Positions 11,366 to 22,842 are shown, counted from the first letter of the stretch. The stretch: 64,000 nucleotides of DNA from Tubulanus polymorphus (GCF_964204645.1 NC_134027.1:24664485-24728484), one strand, 5' to 3'. The notes: generated by a model from the sequence alone, not told the origin. Numbers and translations: made by a program.

Positions 11366-11878
11366 TACAAAATTCTTTAGTTATACATTAATTCACAGCA
11401 TATATACATATATAAACGTTACGTTGAGTTTTAATTTGAATTTCTATTGTTCATAATGAACTTAAATTCAGAGATAGGTTTCCATAGAGGAGTAATTGTC
11501 GAATTCTCGAAGAATAAGCCTACATCATGCAGAAAAACTAGAGTTTCGACTCAATTCTATGAGCCGATTTCTTGTCAGTTTTGAAGATGGCTGATAGAAT
11601 CGAATAGAAATGCCGCTCATTTTGAAAATTTTTACGCATTATTGTCGATGTTTCTTCAATTGTAGTATTCAGAAAGTTAACAGCCATCAGTTTCAAATCT
11701 TGACAGCAACTTAAACTTTTTAAAACCATTTTTAACACGCACGGCGCAACATTTTCTCGGATTCTCGCGGTCAAAGTTTCATATTTCCTCTCTTAATAGA
11801 TCATAGCACCATTTTAAATATCATCCGAAGTTTGATGAGATTTTGAAACTGTTATCGACATAAATGCTACTACGATGA

Positions 11879-14459
11879 CTAGGAAAGCGTCTCGCCTTTT
11901 GTCACCTAGAATAGATAAACAGCAAATTGATTACAAGAGGAAAGCATCGACTGTAAGTTCAGTGGAACCTAGTTACAGCGAACTTCAATGGACCACAAAA
12001 TCTGTTCGTTATAACCGATTCACTGTTGGTAATCTAAGTACTGAAAGTTATCAAATCTTTTTCACTTGGGACGAAATTTCACTGTACTATTAGAAGACGT
12101 ACAAAATATGTTTTTTTTTTCAACTCCATTTTACATTTGGGCGTAGAAAATTCCCTTCAAATCAGCCAAATTTCCACTTTTCAATCTTATCTTTTTAAGT
12201 ATTTTGCAAGTAGGGAAACCCCCTCCCCTTAGTTTCGAGTTCAACTCCGAATTACACTATTCAGTTGAAACTAAACATACCCGAGCTTCAATGTACTCAA
12301 TTCTTCTTTCTAACGACGTCAGTTTTTCGTTTAACATCGCTAATCTCGATCTGCACGACATATCTACAAAATAACAACTTAATGTTACAGCTATCCATCA
12401 ACAGATAACCTGCGGGTAACAACGATACAGTTGTCAGTGCCAATCTGCAGCCTGGGCACAGCACACCCTGGGCCCTGCACCTTTAAACCCTTACATGTTA
12501 CGTGCTAAATGACAATTCTTGATATTTTTGATAGTCCACATTTCACATGTAGGCCTATATTTGTTTAAGGAAATCTGCCCGATCTGCTGTGACAAACAGA
12601 AACTAGTAGGCCTATAGGGTAGGTATAGTCAGTTACCTGACTGTGGTTTAGTTTCACGATCGGATATTTTCACAAACCACAAGTGGTATAAGCCCATCCG
12701 ATTACTAAAAGCTTACCACCAACGATTAGGTAACTAACTATGGTAGGTGGTTAGTAGTAAGCACAGGGACTTGTCACGACTGATAATGGATGAGACCAAT
12801 GATGGGGGTACCAGTATCCCTGCAACTGTATAATAAAATAACAAGGGTGGCAACAAATTTTCAATCTGACAATGACTTCTCCACTTCAATCGACTGTAAT
12901 TCCAAAAATTCTCAACCGATTCACATGAAATAAGCTTTAATACAACCTAGAAGACTTTCTGTTTCGAACGAGCCTACAACCACCACTCTCCGACAATTAT
13001 CTCACAACGAAATCACCTTTTTTTGACGAGAGATAGCTCAAAATGGAGGTGTACCGATTCTATGGTGGACAGCAAAATGGTCGTTTTTTTCAATTCAAAC
13101 GATGATTTCTATGTGAGATCTTAGAGATAACCCCAACAAACCATACATTTTTTTAAACTACGCGGTCATACCTGTACGCTAATCTCATTTATTTGTATAA
13201 TCCACGCGATGGGTGAGCTCACAAGCTCAAAATCGAAAATGAGGACGAACACGGCGTTCAACTTGTCATCAACTGGGCGGCCATTAATCACGTGATATCG
13301 TAGTAACAAGCTAAATATTTCACGCGCATTGATTGGCTTAGAGATTTCGAAAAACATTACAAAATTTATTAAAAGTTCTGTTAATTAATAAAATATCCGT
13401 ATTATGAAAATATAGTGCAACATTCGTCTGAGGGGTGGTATTATTAGCAAATATTTCCTTTTTTCAAGTCTACAGACGTAGACTTGTCGCGGTTCTATTA
13501 ACATAGCCCGAACCTGCACGTCACGTGATTAATGGCCGCCAGCGCGATAGTGCGAGGTGACTTTTTCATATATTTGTTCGATTTTGAGCTTGTGAGCTCA
13601 CCCATCGCGTGGATTATACAAATAAATGAGATAAGCGTACAGGTATGACCGCGTAGTTTAAAAAAATGTATGGTTTGTTGGGGTTATCTCTAAGATTTCA
13701 CATAGAAATCATCGTTTGAAGTGAAAAATACGACCATTTTGCTGTCCACCATAGAATCGGTACACCTCCAATTTGAGCTATCTCTCGTCAAAAAACGGTG
13801 ATTTCGTTGTGAGATAATTGTCCTAGAATGGTGGTGAAAGGCTCGTTGGAAGCAGAAAGTCTTCTAGGTTGTATTAAAGCTTATTTCATGTGAATCGGTT
13901 GAGAATTTTTGGAATTACAGTCGATTGAAGTGGAGAAGTCATTGTCAGATTGAAAATTTGTTGCCACCCTTGTTTTTTATATTATACAGGGATAGTGGTC
14001 CTGGTTATTGATATTGGTTTTATTCATTCACTATCAATTGTGACAAGTCCCTGTGGTAGTAAGTAAGTGATTGAGATCAGCAGAATAGCTTTTAACAAAT
14101 AGGTTAGAATGCAAGAATCTACTCTAGTCACACTCGGCTCGTATTTGAAGTTTAGGGGTGAACTGGAGCTTAGAATAGATCATCCAGTATCCCAGCCCCA
14201 GTGATATTGGTGTGAGGTGTAAGCGATTTAAACCCAGACTACTACACTTGTCACAACAACGTCAACGAAGGAAATGTCACCTCGAAAATAACGATTATCC
14301 GTTTAGTTCGAATATTCAAAACTTACCAAACGAGTTCAAAAAGTCAGCAATCCGTTTGATGTTACAAGTGATCATCTCTATTTGTTCTCTGTTGTCCCAA
14401 TCTTGACGTATTTGTCGTTGAATATGACTACTCCCTCCAGTACTCATAGGCGCCGCCAT
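11879..14459 (-). CDS. BRK1: BRK1 (HSPC300), WAVE complex subunit
   Basis: Three exons on the minus strand: 14459-14327, 12363-12281, 11905-11879 (stop 11881-11879). Phases agree: exon 1 ends with one base of an Asp codon completed by exon 2. The product is 80 aa: MAAPMSTGG start, then [56 protein letters not shown] and the ending VTKGETLS. This is nearly the whole of the 75-aa BRK1 family, a single coiled-coil helix in the WAVE regulatory complex that drives Arp2/3 actin assembly. The start at 14459 has a good Kozak context (AAAATGG). ATG 14447 (MSTGG) is an in-frame alternative and another in-frame ATG lies at 14507. Intron 1 contains a 1.29 kb foldback transposon. Confidence 0.96.
11955..12035. 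repeat. Single monomer of the 89-bp repeat (GTTCGTTATAAC)
   Basis: A diverged single copy of the unit that forms a tandem array at 36.45-36.95 kb: GAACCTAGTTACAGCGAACT, then 'aaaatctgttcgttataac' and 'ttcactgtt'. It lies in BRK1 intron 2, about 50 bp from the last exon. Confidence 0.55.
12762..14055. mobile_element. hAT-like foldback element with 8-bp TSD
   Basis: The 8-bp direct repeat GTAGTAAG at 12754-12761 and 14056-14063 flanks perfect 16-bp terminal inverted repeats CACAGGGACTTGTCAC (12762-12777, 14040-14055). The inverted similarity continues inward, with small indels, to about 13290 on the left and 13515 on the right (for example GGCGGCCATTAATCACGTGA on one arm and its complement on the other). 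The element is thus a 0.5-kb-armed hairpin with a short unique centre. An 8-bp duplication and CAGGG-type ends are hAT hallmarks. No transposase is visible; the 63-aa frame 13166-13357 lies within the left arm. Confidence 0.8.
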
Positions 14460-14569
14460 TTTGTTTAGTGCTGGCTCATCGTGCGGATGACTCCGAAGGC
14501 TATTCATACGGAACCGGGAATTCCTCCGAAGGCGGTCGGTCGGGCACTCAAACTCAATACGGTGGGAAA

Positions 14570-14665
14570 TAGATATATTCTTTTTTCGTTCGAGCGAAAT
14601 AATCTTTTCGTTCGAACGAAATGATTTTGTTCGAACGCGGAAAAAGATTTCGTTCGAGCGAAAAT
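14570..14665. repeat. TTCGTTCGAACGAA palindromic word cluster
   Basis: Several copies of TTCGTTCGAGCGAAA / TTTCGTTCGAACGAAA separated by short A/T-rich stretches. It resembles the interiors of the word-filled MITEs near 10.4, 17.0 and 21.0 kb. It lies just upstream of BRK1. Confidence 0.55.
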
Positions 14666-14769
14666 TTTCTCACCGGCCCCTCCGGGGCTCCGTATATTCT
14701 AGTTGGGTTTTACCAACATAAAAAAATATTGTGATTGTTTATTATAGTCTTTGATTTAAAAAAAAAGTA

Positions 14770-14835
14770 AAATACTACCTCGTTGCGAATTTGATTCCGA
14801 ATCATCAGGTGCGAGGGAAAATTATCACTAAGTCT
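14770..14835 (-). mobile_element. Degenerate hammerhead-like / Penelope-tail fragment
   Basis: On the minus strand: CACCTGATGATTCGGAATC followed by AAATTCGCAACGAGG. It keeps CTGATGA (14808-14802), but GCAA stands where GAAA is required, so this copy is probably inactive. Organisation resembles the candidate near 44.8 kb. Confidence 0.35.
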
Positions 14836-15183
14836 TCTGTTTCATATATTTGTTATTCTTTACATGAAAAAATTATTACCGGTATTTGTGATTGCATAAT
14901 TGGAAAGTAATACAATTTTCTAAGGTGTGCTCTGTAAACTGTAGCTGAGGAATCATTTCAGCACCGGCCCTGGGCGTGGAAGGCGATTCCTTTATCATTT
15001 CTTTTTTCTTTGATGGACACTAACTAGATGGTGCAATTATCTAGACACCGTACTGTATTTCATTTGTTATAAAAGCATGTGAACCCTAAAATGGTATTCT
15101 AATCTTATTGTTATTGTAGGAACCACGTCCGCCAAGTGTTATCCGTACGGACATTCGGTTTGCGAGGTCCATCACTATAGAAT

Positions 15184-15189
15184 TTTATT
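15184..15189 (-). terminator. Poly(A) signal, sulfotransferase gene
   Basis: TTTATT on the plus strand (AATAAA on minus), about 100 bp downstream of the sulfotransferase stop codon at 15286. Confidence 0.5.
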
Positions 15190-15285
15190 TTCGTAAGAAA
15201 TGAAACATATAAAACTTACATGTCAATAATCATACAACACATATATAATTTATCTATACACGCGCGCTGTAAGATTCCACTTAAA

Positions 15286-16611
15286 TCATTCGAACTGAAA
15301 ACTGAGACCAGTTCCAGCCAAACGATCCTCGTGAATTTTGTCGATGATTCCACATTGCTCGTCTGTAAAATAGTTTTTCCAGTCTCCGATTTTGCCTTTT
15401 CGAATAAAAGGGAAGATACTATTGTCCTGATACGGTGAGTGGCTGTGATTAGTCATCGGATTGTCTCTCATACTTTCGAAACTCGTCTGTTCAATGATAT
15501 TATCGATTTTATCGACAGACAGAGTTTTACCGAGGAAGGCGCAGATTTTCAGGATGTTTGATTTCTGGTCGGTGACCATATCCTCGTATTTCAGGAATAG
15601 AATGTTATCGCGATGTCGCTGGTTCCACCAACCCAGAACGTGGTCGTAGAAATCTCCGCAGAATATTTTCTTATGCAAGAAAAGTTGGAAGAAATCATCC
15701 CACGAACCTGAAAATGAATAGAATTTAGTTTTATACAGCGTTTAGGCCATAATTCTGGGACCAGCTGCTCAAAACTGGTTACGTAACTCTAACCAGTGGA
15801 TGACATGGCAGCATTTATCCGCCAGTTATCTTTAACCAACTTTTAAGCACTGACCCCAGCTGTTTATCAGCAAAATGGCTGCGTCTAGGCCCCCTACCTG
15901 GAAAATTACCAAAGCCTTTACACGACTTGTAAAAGTGATAATACGAAACTAAAGTATCTTTCGGATTTCTCATGACGTAGATAATCTTAGCCTTTCTCTC
16001 GATCGCCTCTTTCGGGAACATGTCAAACGGCATATGGCTGTGCATAATGCGGGGTCTAGGTATTTCCTCGGCTAATTGAAACCAATCGGGGCAGTCGATG
16101 AAAGGGCATCTTTCGAAGAGTGGTTTTTGTCTGGCGACTTCATCGTTTCCATAAATCAAAGACACTGTTTCTTTCGTTAAATTGGTCCCTGTAAAACATA
16201 ACCGGATTTGCTAGCCAGATTCGGAAGTTCTTCACTTGACTTTATCATGATACATGTATGTAACAATAAAGAAAACCTTACAATCTATTTCAGGTTTGAA
16301 ACACGAAATTTTGTAACTTCTGCCTATCCTAAGAGTTTGCTTATGGTTTCACCTTCATTCTCGATTTTCAACACAGCTTCTCACGTTGAAATACTGGATG
16401 AAAAGTGAAGTTAAAACTCACCAGTTTTCGGATAGCTGGCCACAAAACAATCGTCATCGAAAACTTTGCAATTGCGAACTTTGTCGAGAATTTCAGGAGG
16501 CGCGAAATGCCCACCGATAAATCCGTGTTCGACGATCTCGAATTGGTCAGGAATCTGCCACAGAGTCGAGGACTGCTTTCCATCCGCGGTATCGATACAG
16601 TTAGTTGACAT
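15286..16611 (-). CDS. Cytosolic sulfotransferase (SULT family)
   Basis: Three minus-strand exons, 16611-16422, 16188-15898 and 15707-15286 (stop TGA 15288-15286), with phases 1 and 1 that join exactly. Product is 300 aa, the usual length for cytosolic SULTs, which transfer sulfate from PAPS to hydroxyl or amine groups of small molecules. Visible signatures: the 5'-phosphosulfate loop SYPKTGT (about residues 59-65), the catalytic histidine in MHSHMPF (about H115), the 3'-phosphate site RNPKDTLVSYYHF (R137, S145) and the C-terminal PAPS-binding, dimer-proximal motif RKGKIGDWKNYFT (from about 263). No signal peptide or membrane segment. All catalytic elements are present, so activity is likely. 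Substrate and orthologous SULT subfamily cannot be read from sequence. The loop is TGTNL rather than the common SGTTW. Confidence 0.95.
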
Positions 16612-19600
16612 AACGATGAACCTAAAGCGAAACAGTCTAAATGTCTAAATGACTAAATGTATATGTATATATTGTGTCACGCACAGCTTGGTGTTTTCAT
16701 AATAACATAGGTTATTACACACGATTTCTAAAGATCCGAACAGTCGCAATCCGTGGTCGCAATAATATATACATTATCGTGTAAGTTAGAAGAAAAGAAC
16801 AGGTTCAAAGTTTTATGATCCAATTTGAATCGATTATTCCTGTGCGTGAACGCGTCATTTTACAAACGACAACCGTAAATCGATGTACAAAGTCACAGGT
16901 CTATAGCCCAACGCACACGGCACCGAAAAAACGTTTTCGTGGAAAAAAAAACGTTTTCGATGTTTTTTGCTATGCCGTGTGCGTTGGAGGCAAAACACTA
17001 AACGCCGAACTGAAAAACGTTTTCTGCTCGCGAAAAACGTTTTTCACGAGCGAAAAACGTTTTTCGCGAAACAAGCACTGCTTGATTTGCGAAAAACGTT
17101 TTGTGTAGTCGAAAACGTTTTTCGTCCCGTGTGCGTTGAACGTTTTATCGTTTGCGGGCAAAACGTTTTACGAAAAACGTTTTGTGAAAACGTGTTTTCT
17201 GTTTCGGCGAAACAAATGTTTTGCCGTGTGCGTTGGGCTTATATGTGTACACATACAAGCTATTTGGCAAAATATTATTGGCAAAGATGTAGAATGTCTT
17301 CCTGTGATTATAATTATATAATGAGCTCTATTTGAACGTCGAAATGTTATATTGTATTGAGTATCACTAGAAGACGTATTGTTATATTAATGGATGTATG
17401 ATTATATCAGAAGCGGCAGGCATAAATCGAAATGAGTAAATCGCAAGTTGTGCATTACCCAAATTGCAAGTAAATCGGATTATTCGGTCATAATGGCGGA
17501 TGTATGTACACACGATTTGGAAGTCTGGTGGAATGACGAAGCTATCTACGATCTGTGTAGGGCCGGCGTGAATTTCATCGGCGGCTACAAGCGGTCAATA
17601 TAAAGAATAAACATATTATAATTTCAATATTCAAATGTTTTAGAAAATATGTCCGATATTAGGGGTATGCGGGTTTCATGAGATTAGCAATTTATAATAG
17701 CATAGCTGTCATATACGGCTCCGCGTCCTCGGATGGCAAGTGTATTAGGTGACAACTCAATTCTTTATTGATCCATAAAATTCCCAAATTCAATTAAGTT
17801 ACAAATTTTACAATAAGAAAATACAACATACAAAACACATGCGTAATTCATACAGAATAACATAAACAAGTTATTTTAAATGACATTAAGTGGACATCGA
17901 GTGGCAGCAAAACCGACCGGGCTAGGCCACACGAAATGCTCCAGTCATGATGGGCAGACATCAGGCGAACTGCTTTCCTCAACCATGGAGCGGCAATGGA
18001 GTTGTAGACCAGCTTAGAGGCAAAAGTGAATGAAGTCGGTCGCAAGTTATCAAATATTGACAATTTTCAGTAAAATAGATTAACCCACTACTCAAGTCGA
18101 AGACCTAGGCTCGTATCACCTACCCAATCGCCAAATCTCATAATTCCTCAAATTTCTTAAAACTTCAATTTCAAATTTGCAATTCCACATTAGCTTATCC
18201 CAAAAATTCTACATTTTTTTTCGCAGGCGTCAAATAATTTATTAGAATTAATTTTCTTGTTTATAATAATACAACACAATATTAGATTTGTACTTTTGTA
18301 TATACAGAAAAGAATTATCCATTTGTATCGCAATATCAAATGCGTTCGCCAGAAACAGGTGATGACTTCCAACAGAACTGTTTTGAGACGAATTCTGGGC
18401 CCCAGGGAATCAATATATCACGAGGGAGATAGGGACGGGAATTTTTCACACTAAAGGTACAAGAAAGGTGCTAAATAAATGCACGTCCACGAAACGACTA
18501 TTAGATTCTCTGACTCGGATTAACACAACGCTAAAAAATTGATACCTTTCATCCTTCCTGCTGAACTGTGTACATTACTTTCTAAAATCATGATCAAGTT
18601 AATTATAACATACCCGGCAGCTAAAGAAATTAACCGATTACAAATTTCCTTGCGGTTTCTAAATTGACCTGGCCGATTAGGAGAAAATTAAGGTTCATTT
18701 TCAACCTAACGCCTAACAGGCTTCTCGCGTAAGAATCTAATATAATAGCGACAGTGAGTTTTAATAACGGGGAGACCTCGGCGTGACGGATAATCATTAA
18801 TCAGTTTTGAAATCGATCCTGAATGACAATTAACGCTTGTTTCATATGCATGTGTCGTATAGCCGCGCGGGTGCGGGCGGCGGCGGCGCGCCCTGTGATT
18901 TCACACCCGTATCCACTGTCGCGCACTCTCTGCGTGTGACAGTAACCAGTAGCAACCGATTTACAGCGACTTACACCACTGCTCCATCCGCCTCTCCTCA
19001 ACTGAAAGGTACTAACTCACGTCTCTATAAGTGTAAGTGTTTATACGTCTCTGATATCGAAATGGATTCGTCTTCGTACCGTTTGTTACAGGTGGGATTT
19101 CTAAATTCGTTGTTGTCGCGCACGTTAGTTCAGAGGCTGGGGGCCAACGCGAGGGTGCTAACGTATTGTGTTCGGGTTGGAAAATCGTACGTTCTTAATT
19201 AAAACCACTTCTTAAATAAACATCTCTGTGCAAAAATACGCGAGTGCCGCTAATCAACAAGACGCTTATGTAAATTATTCGCAAGATTTTCCGATTTTCA
19301 ACATGTGGGAGAGTAGCCGATTTCTTAAATGAAAAGCCCCGTATTTACTGGACTGTGCATCTTTCTTCACTCTGTATCTTTTCTTTTTACATTCATTCAT
19401 TTATTTTTCTATCCATGTTTCGTTTCGAAACAAAAGACGGAAATGATTAACATACGTAGAACGTATCTTAATAATCGAATGATTTTTATAGTAGAAACTA
19501 CTTGTAGTGCACTTCAATAAATCCAATAGATAATCAATTACATTTATGATCAAAAGATCCACGATTTATCAATATTCATTTCATGCAACTTTCTGACTAA

Positions 19601-20330
19601 ATGTGCACGATTTCAATGTTTACGTAAATCCGTTATGGGGCAATCCCACGTACCGGAAGTGTCTGTCAGATTATTGACTTTTCTTTTGTTTATCTAGAAA
19701 TAAGGAATTTTCCCAGTTATTTATTTGATCGATTTGATTTTGTTTGATTTGATGTCCCTTACAAACCAAACACACGTCTACCGGGAACGAGACGGGGCCG
19801 GGTTTGATTTTAAAACCGAAGTGGACAGTTTGATGGGACTCGTTATAGTTACATCGCGTTTCCCCGAGAAGCTTTTTCATCAGATATACAATTTCTGCGT
19901 CTATTTCATTTAGTTTTAAATAATGTTTACAACGATTGTGACCTTGAGATAAGAAAAATAACGAACCGCGATATTTCACAATTTTTAAAAGTATAACCGT
20001 CATGAAATAACCGGTAATAATCACGTTTGTGTTCGAATCCCATATTTTATTTTACCTAATATGGAATTTCGTCGCAATTAAAAGATAGTTTGAGGGAAAG
20101 TCTTCTCTAGTAGTTTGAAATACGCTTCGATCAACGACTACGATATAATCAATTACATATGCGTATGTATAGACCCGTGCGATCGCTGCAGTAAGGCTGA
20201 TCTTCGTTTCGCGAATAATGAACGGTCGTATAATTGAAAAGCAATCTATATCCATGGAAATATGTTTCCGGAAGAAGTAATCGCAGCAAAAGATATCGCT
20301 ACAGAATTCTAAATCAATCTCGATAGACTA
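16612..20330. other. Region between sulfotransferase and micropeptide promoter
   Basis: Contains the MITE at 16905-17239 and otherwise unique-looking sequence. A GC-rich patch near 18.86-18.90 kb and a short ATG-initiated segment (19062-19091, MDSSSYRLLQ) ending at a good donor (CAG/GTGGGA) might be a 5' exon of a plus-strand transcript. A 36-codon ORF at 17493-17603 (starts MADVCTHDLEVWW) has no recognisable partner. Neither is supported enough to call a gene. Confidence 0.3.
16905..17239. mobile_element. MITE with AGCCCAACGCACACGGC ends and CGAAAAACGTTTTTCG words
   Basis: Ends AGCCCAACGCACACGGCA (left) and TGCCGTGTGCGTTGGGCT (right, allowing one base), flanked by TAT at 16902-16904 and 17240-17242. 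Interior: about ten copies of GAAAAACGTTTTTCG-type palindromic words plus two internal copies of the terminal 'CGTGTGCGTTG' word. The many overlapping reading frames here are by-products of the palindromes. Same architecture as 20962-21142. Confidence 0.7.
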
Positions 20331-20336
20331 CGAGAG

Positions 20337-20343
20337 TATAAAA
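20337..20343 (+). promoter_or_regulatory. TATA box upstream of the micropeptide ORF / RD3
   Basis: TATAAAA in a G/C flank, 237 bp upstream of the 55-aa ORF at 20574 and 1.2 kb upstream of the RD3 coding start, on the same strand as both. Which transcript it serves is not known. Confidence 0.4.
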
Positions 20344-20573
20344 ACGACCTCCAGCGAATGAGTACCGGAATTCTGTATAGCAAGTGTAAGACACTGTATG
20401 GTATCAGTCCGTTTCATCAATCACCCCATATAATCGCGTACTCTTCCCTTTAGATAGAATAGCGACATTAGTAATTATAAATCCTTCAAGAAATTATTAA
20501 TCTGATAACATATGTTTCATCAGTATTGTTTGATTTCTACTGTTAGATTTTCATACCCGCCCGAACAGTGAAC

Positions 20574-20741
20574 ATGAATCTCCATCGTCATCTTCATTCT
20601 TATCGTTTGCCTCCTCTAGATTTCTACTTAACGGTAGTTTACGTCGTCGCCTGCTGCCTTCTGGTGATGTACATCGTGGTGAAGCGATCTTTACTAGGAC
20701 CCGGGCCTAGCAAGGTGGACTTCCACAGGACTGGATTCTGA
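20574..20741 (+). CDS. 55-aa single-pass membrane micropeptide (unknown)
   Basis: ATG in a good context (AACATGA) opens 55 codons ending at TGA 20739-20741. The protein has a His/Arg-rich N-terminus (MNLHRHLHSYR), a strongly hydrophobic segment at about residues 17-36 (FYLTVVYVVACCLLVMYIVV), then a basic flank KRSLLGPGPSKVDFHRTGF. This is the layout of small integral membrane proteins. A TATA box lies 237 bp upstream. I recognise no family. It could instead be a chance ORF in the 5'UTR of RD3, which needs an upstream exon because an acceptor precedes its start; in that case it would act as an upstream ORF. Confidence 0.5.
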   Translation: MNLHRHLHSYRLPPLDFYLTVVYVVACCLLVMYIVVKRSLLGPGPSKVDFHRTGF

Positions 20742-20961
20742 TGCAGTGCGGCTGTTCGGTGTTTGCAGACGATAATACATATCAAACAACTGTTGCAGGT
20801 ATAAAGCAAATTGCAAGGGCGGATATAAAGAAATTGGGGCTGGGTTTAAATGGAAGGAGATTTCTTGCATAGATCTTGGAGTAACTTGGAGGTCTGATTA
20901 CTTCAAGCATAGATGAAGCGGTCCCGCCATCGGCCGCAGGCGGGGTCTGATCATCGAAGGT

Positions 20962-21142
20962 AAGCCCAACGCGCACGACGTCGGGATATGCGAAAACAGG
21001 AAACGCCGACAGAAACATTGTTTCCGAGTGTTTCGCTGTGTCGCGTGCGTTTACCAGAAACGAGAAGCATGGTTTCGGAAACAACTTTTCCGAGATCAAA
21101 TTGTTTGCTTCCGTCTTTCCCTGTGTCGTGCGTGTTGAGCTT
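20962..21142. mobile_element. MITE with AAGCCCAACGCGCACGAC ends
   Basis: Left end AAGCCCAACGCGCACGAC; right end GTCGTGCGTGTTGAGCTT. The interior has reiterated GGAAACA / TGTTTCC and TTCGGAAACAA words. Relative of the element at 16905-17239; no clear target duplication. Confidence 0.6.
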
Positions 21143-21531
21143 GAGGAGAACGCCATGCGTTTAAAGATCCAGTATCAAAGCCTTCATCGTGATATTATGA
21201 TAGAGCATTTTCGATATGAGTATCCTGTTGATTTGAATTAATACTCGCATGATATGCGCCCGATCTATTTTTGGAAATTTTGCATGCTTTTTAATGATAC
21301 TCTTATACTTCGAACGGATTCAGTTTATCTACAGCCGAGGAAATACTCGTTGAGAAGCGGTCGACTTTTTGGAACGCCGCAGATACAACGCCTTTTCGAT
21401 AAATCATCTTCAATTCTAATTTCGTATCTGAACTATATTTACAGGGAATGAATGAAATGATATCATATAGGAAATAGAAGTTTAGACATTGTAACTGAGG
21501 TGTTGTTTTTAGAAACGATGGATTTAAGAAC

Positions 21532-22842
21532 ATGGCCGTGTCAAAGTGGGTAAAAAGTGTGTGGAATACGTCATCATCAGAAACCGGTTACAGAACGGGA
21601 AACAAACCGGAACCGTTAATGGTCGCCGAATCACTGCTAACTGAATTAGACTTTCAAATCAGGTACGAATTGAAGGAAACGCGACTGATGGCATTTTCTG
21701 CGAACAGCTTGTATAATTACTATTCCTTCGCAGCAGCAGTGATCATTTCTGTGCAGACGGCGTGTATATCAATTACGCATGACGTCATCGTTTGACTTAA
21801 GGCTGGTTTTCACGAGCGGTTTCCGGCTATACGTGAAAACGATTTCAGCGGCACGCATTTTCACGAAGCTGCTTCCAGCCAGCTTTTTCTTGCGGCTTTT
21901 TCCAGCTACGTGAAAACCAGTATAGCTAAAAATAACTAATAGAAAGGGGTTACAAATAACCAATTTTGAGTGGGAGATATAACAATGAAAGACATATTAT
22001 GATGATAACTTGGAGATTCTTGCCATGAATGTTGCATGTTGTGCATTCTGGTCTGCATACAACCCTCATTATTTCCCCTCATAGATCCGTCCCTATAAGA
22101 GCCCTATAAACAACATGAGTTGAAGGTTTCTGTAGCTTTCTTACATGAGGGGAAGGGTGCCCATTGAGTCTGATGAAATGGCCCATTTTAGGGGTGCCCC
22201 TCCTTGAATGAGTAGCTCTGTCCCTGCAAAGCTAGGTTCCAATGACAAAAGTTGTAGAAAGATATATATAATGTACATCAAACGCCCATCAAAAGTAAAA
22301 CTGTGAAAGCGGTCAAGAGTTTAAACATTGATTTCTATTTTAATCTTTGAAGGGATTTGGAAAAATTATCCGCAGAACGGGAGCAAGAAACTCGGCGCAG
22401 ACAAACCGGGGTCGACTACTCGTGGCTGATGACTCGGTGCCCGGCGAAATCTTACCAGGTTCCGCAACTGGAGAGGTTGGGCCTAGAGGAGCTGTGTTAC
22501 AAGGTAAAACCGTGCGAATGCGGGCCGATCATCGAAGAGTTCCGTAGGTGTTTAGAATCGCCGCGCAACCCGACGGAAATGCCTCACCTGTTGCGCACCG
22601 TTATACACAAACAGTTAGACCAGCGCCCGAAACCGGAGACGCTGCTCGGAAACTGGGTGAAACGGACGACCAGTTTAACGAATTTGAGATCGAGGAAACG
22701 CACGAAGATCTCGCCGGTTTACGACGACGACGACGAAATCGACGAACTCGAAATGCAGACCAGCGAGTCGGATAGTTCTTCGTCGTTCAATAAAAGTCTT
22801 CCGATATTCACAGTGCAACACGAAATACAATCAGACGTTTAG
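21532..22842 (+). CDS. RD3: RD3 (retinal degeneration 3) homologue
   Basis: Two coding exons, 21532-21662 and 22353-22842 (stop TAG 22840-22842), joined through a split Arg codon AG/G, giving 206 aa (vertebrate RD3 is about 195). Exon 1 gives MAVSKWVKSVW and an amphipathic AESLLTELDFQIRDLEKL helix. Exon 2 gives the family core TGVDYSWL (from residue 62), then YQVPQLERLGLEELCYKVKP, CGPIIEEFRRCLE, a later helix LLRTVIHKQLDQ and a basic RSRKRTK segment. An acidic DDDDEIDELE stretch and a Ser-rich tail end it. In vertebrate photoreceptors RD3 binds and inhibits retinal guanylate cyclases and aids their export to the outer segment. The role here is unknown. An acceptor AG at 21521-21522 implies a 5'UTR exon upstream. 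Confidence 0.92.
21801..21920. mobile_element. Short MITE with CTGGTTTTCACG ends, in RD3 intron
   Basis: Inverted CTGGTTTTCACG / CGTGAAAACCAG ends around an interior of CTTCCAGC / GCTTTTTCCAGC words. A TTAA abuts the left end (21797-21800) but is not seen on the right. Possibly the same word-filled class as 10319-10639. Confidence 0.5.

Noticed and set aside
16815-17335. Several 60-120 aa ORFs on both strands
   Set aside because: Products of the AAAACGTTTT palindromic words in the MITE at 16905-17239.
18837-19202. 121-aa plus ORF
   Set aside because: No domain and no homologue recognised; only a possible short 5' exon inside it was noted.
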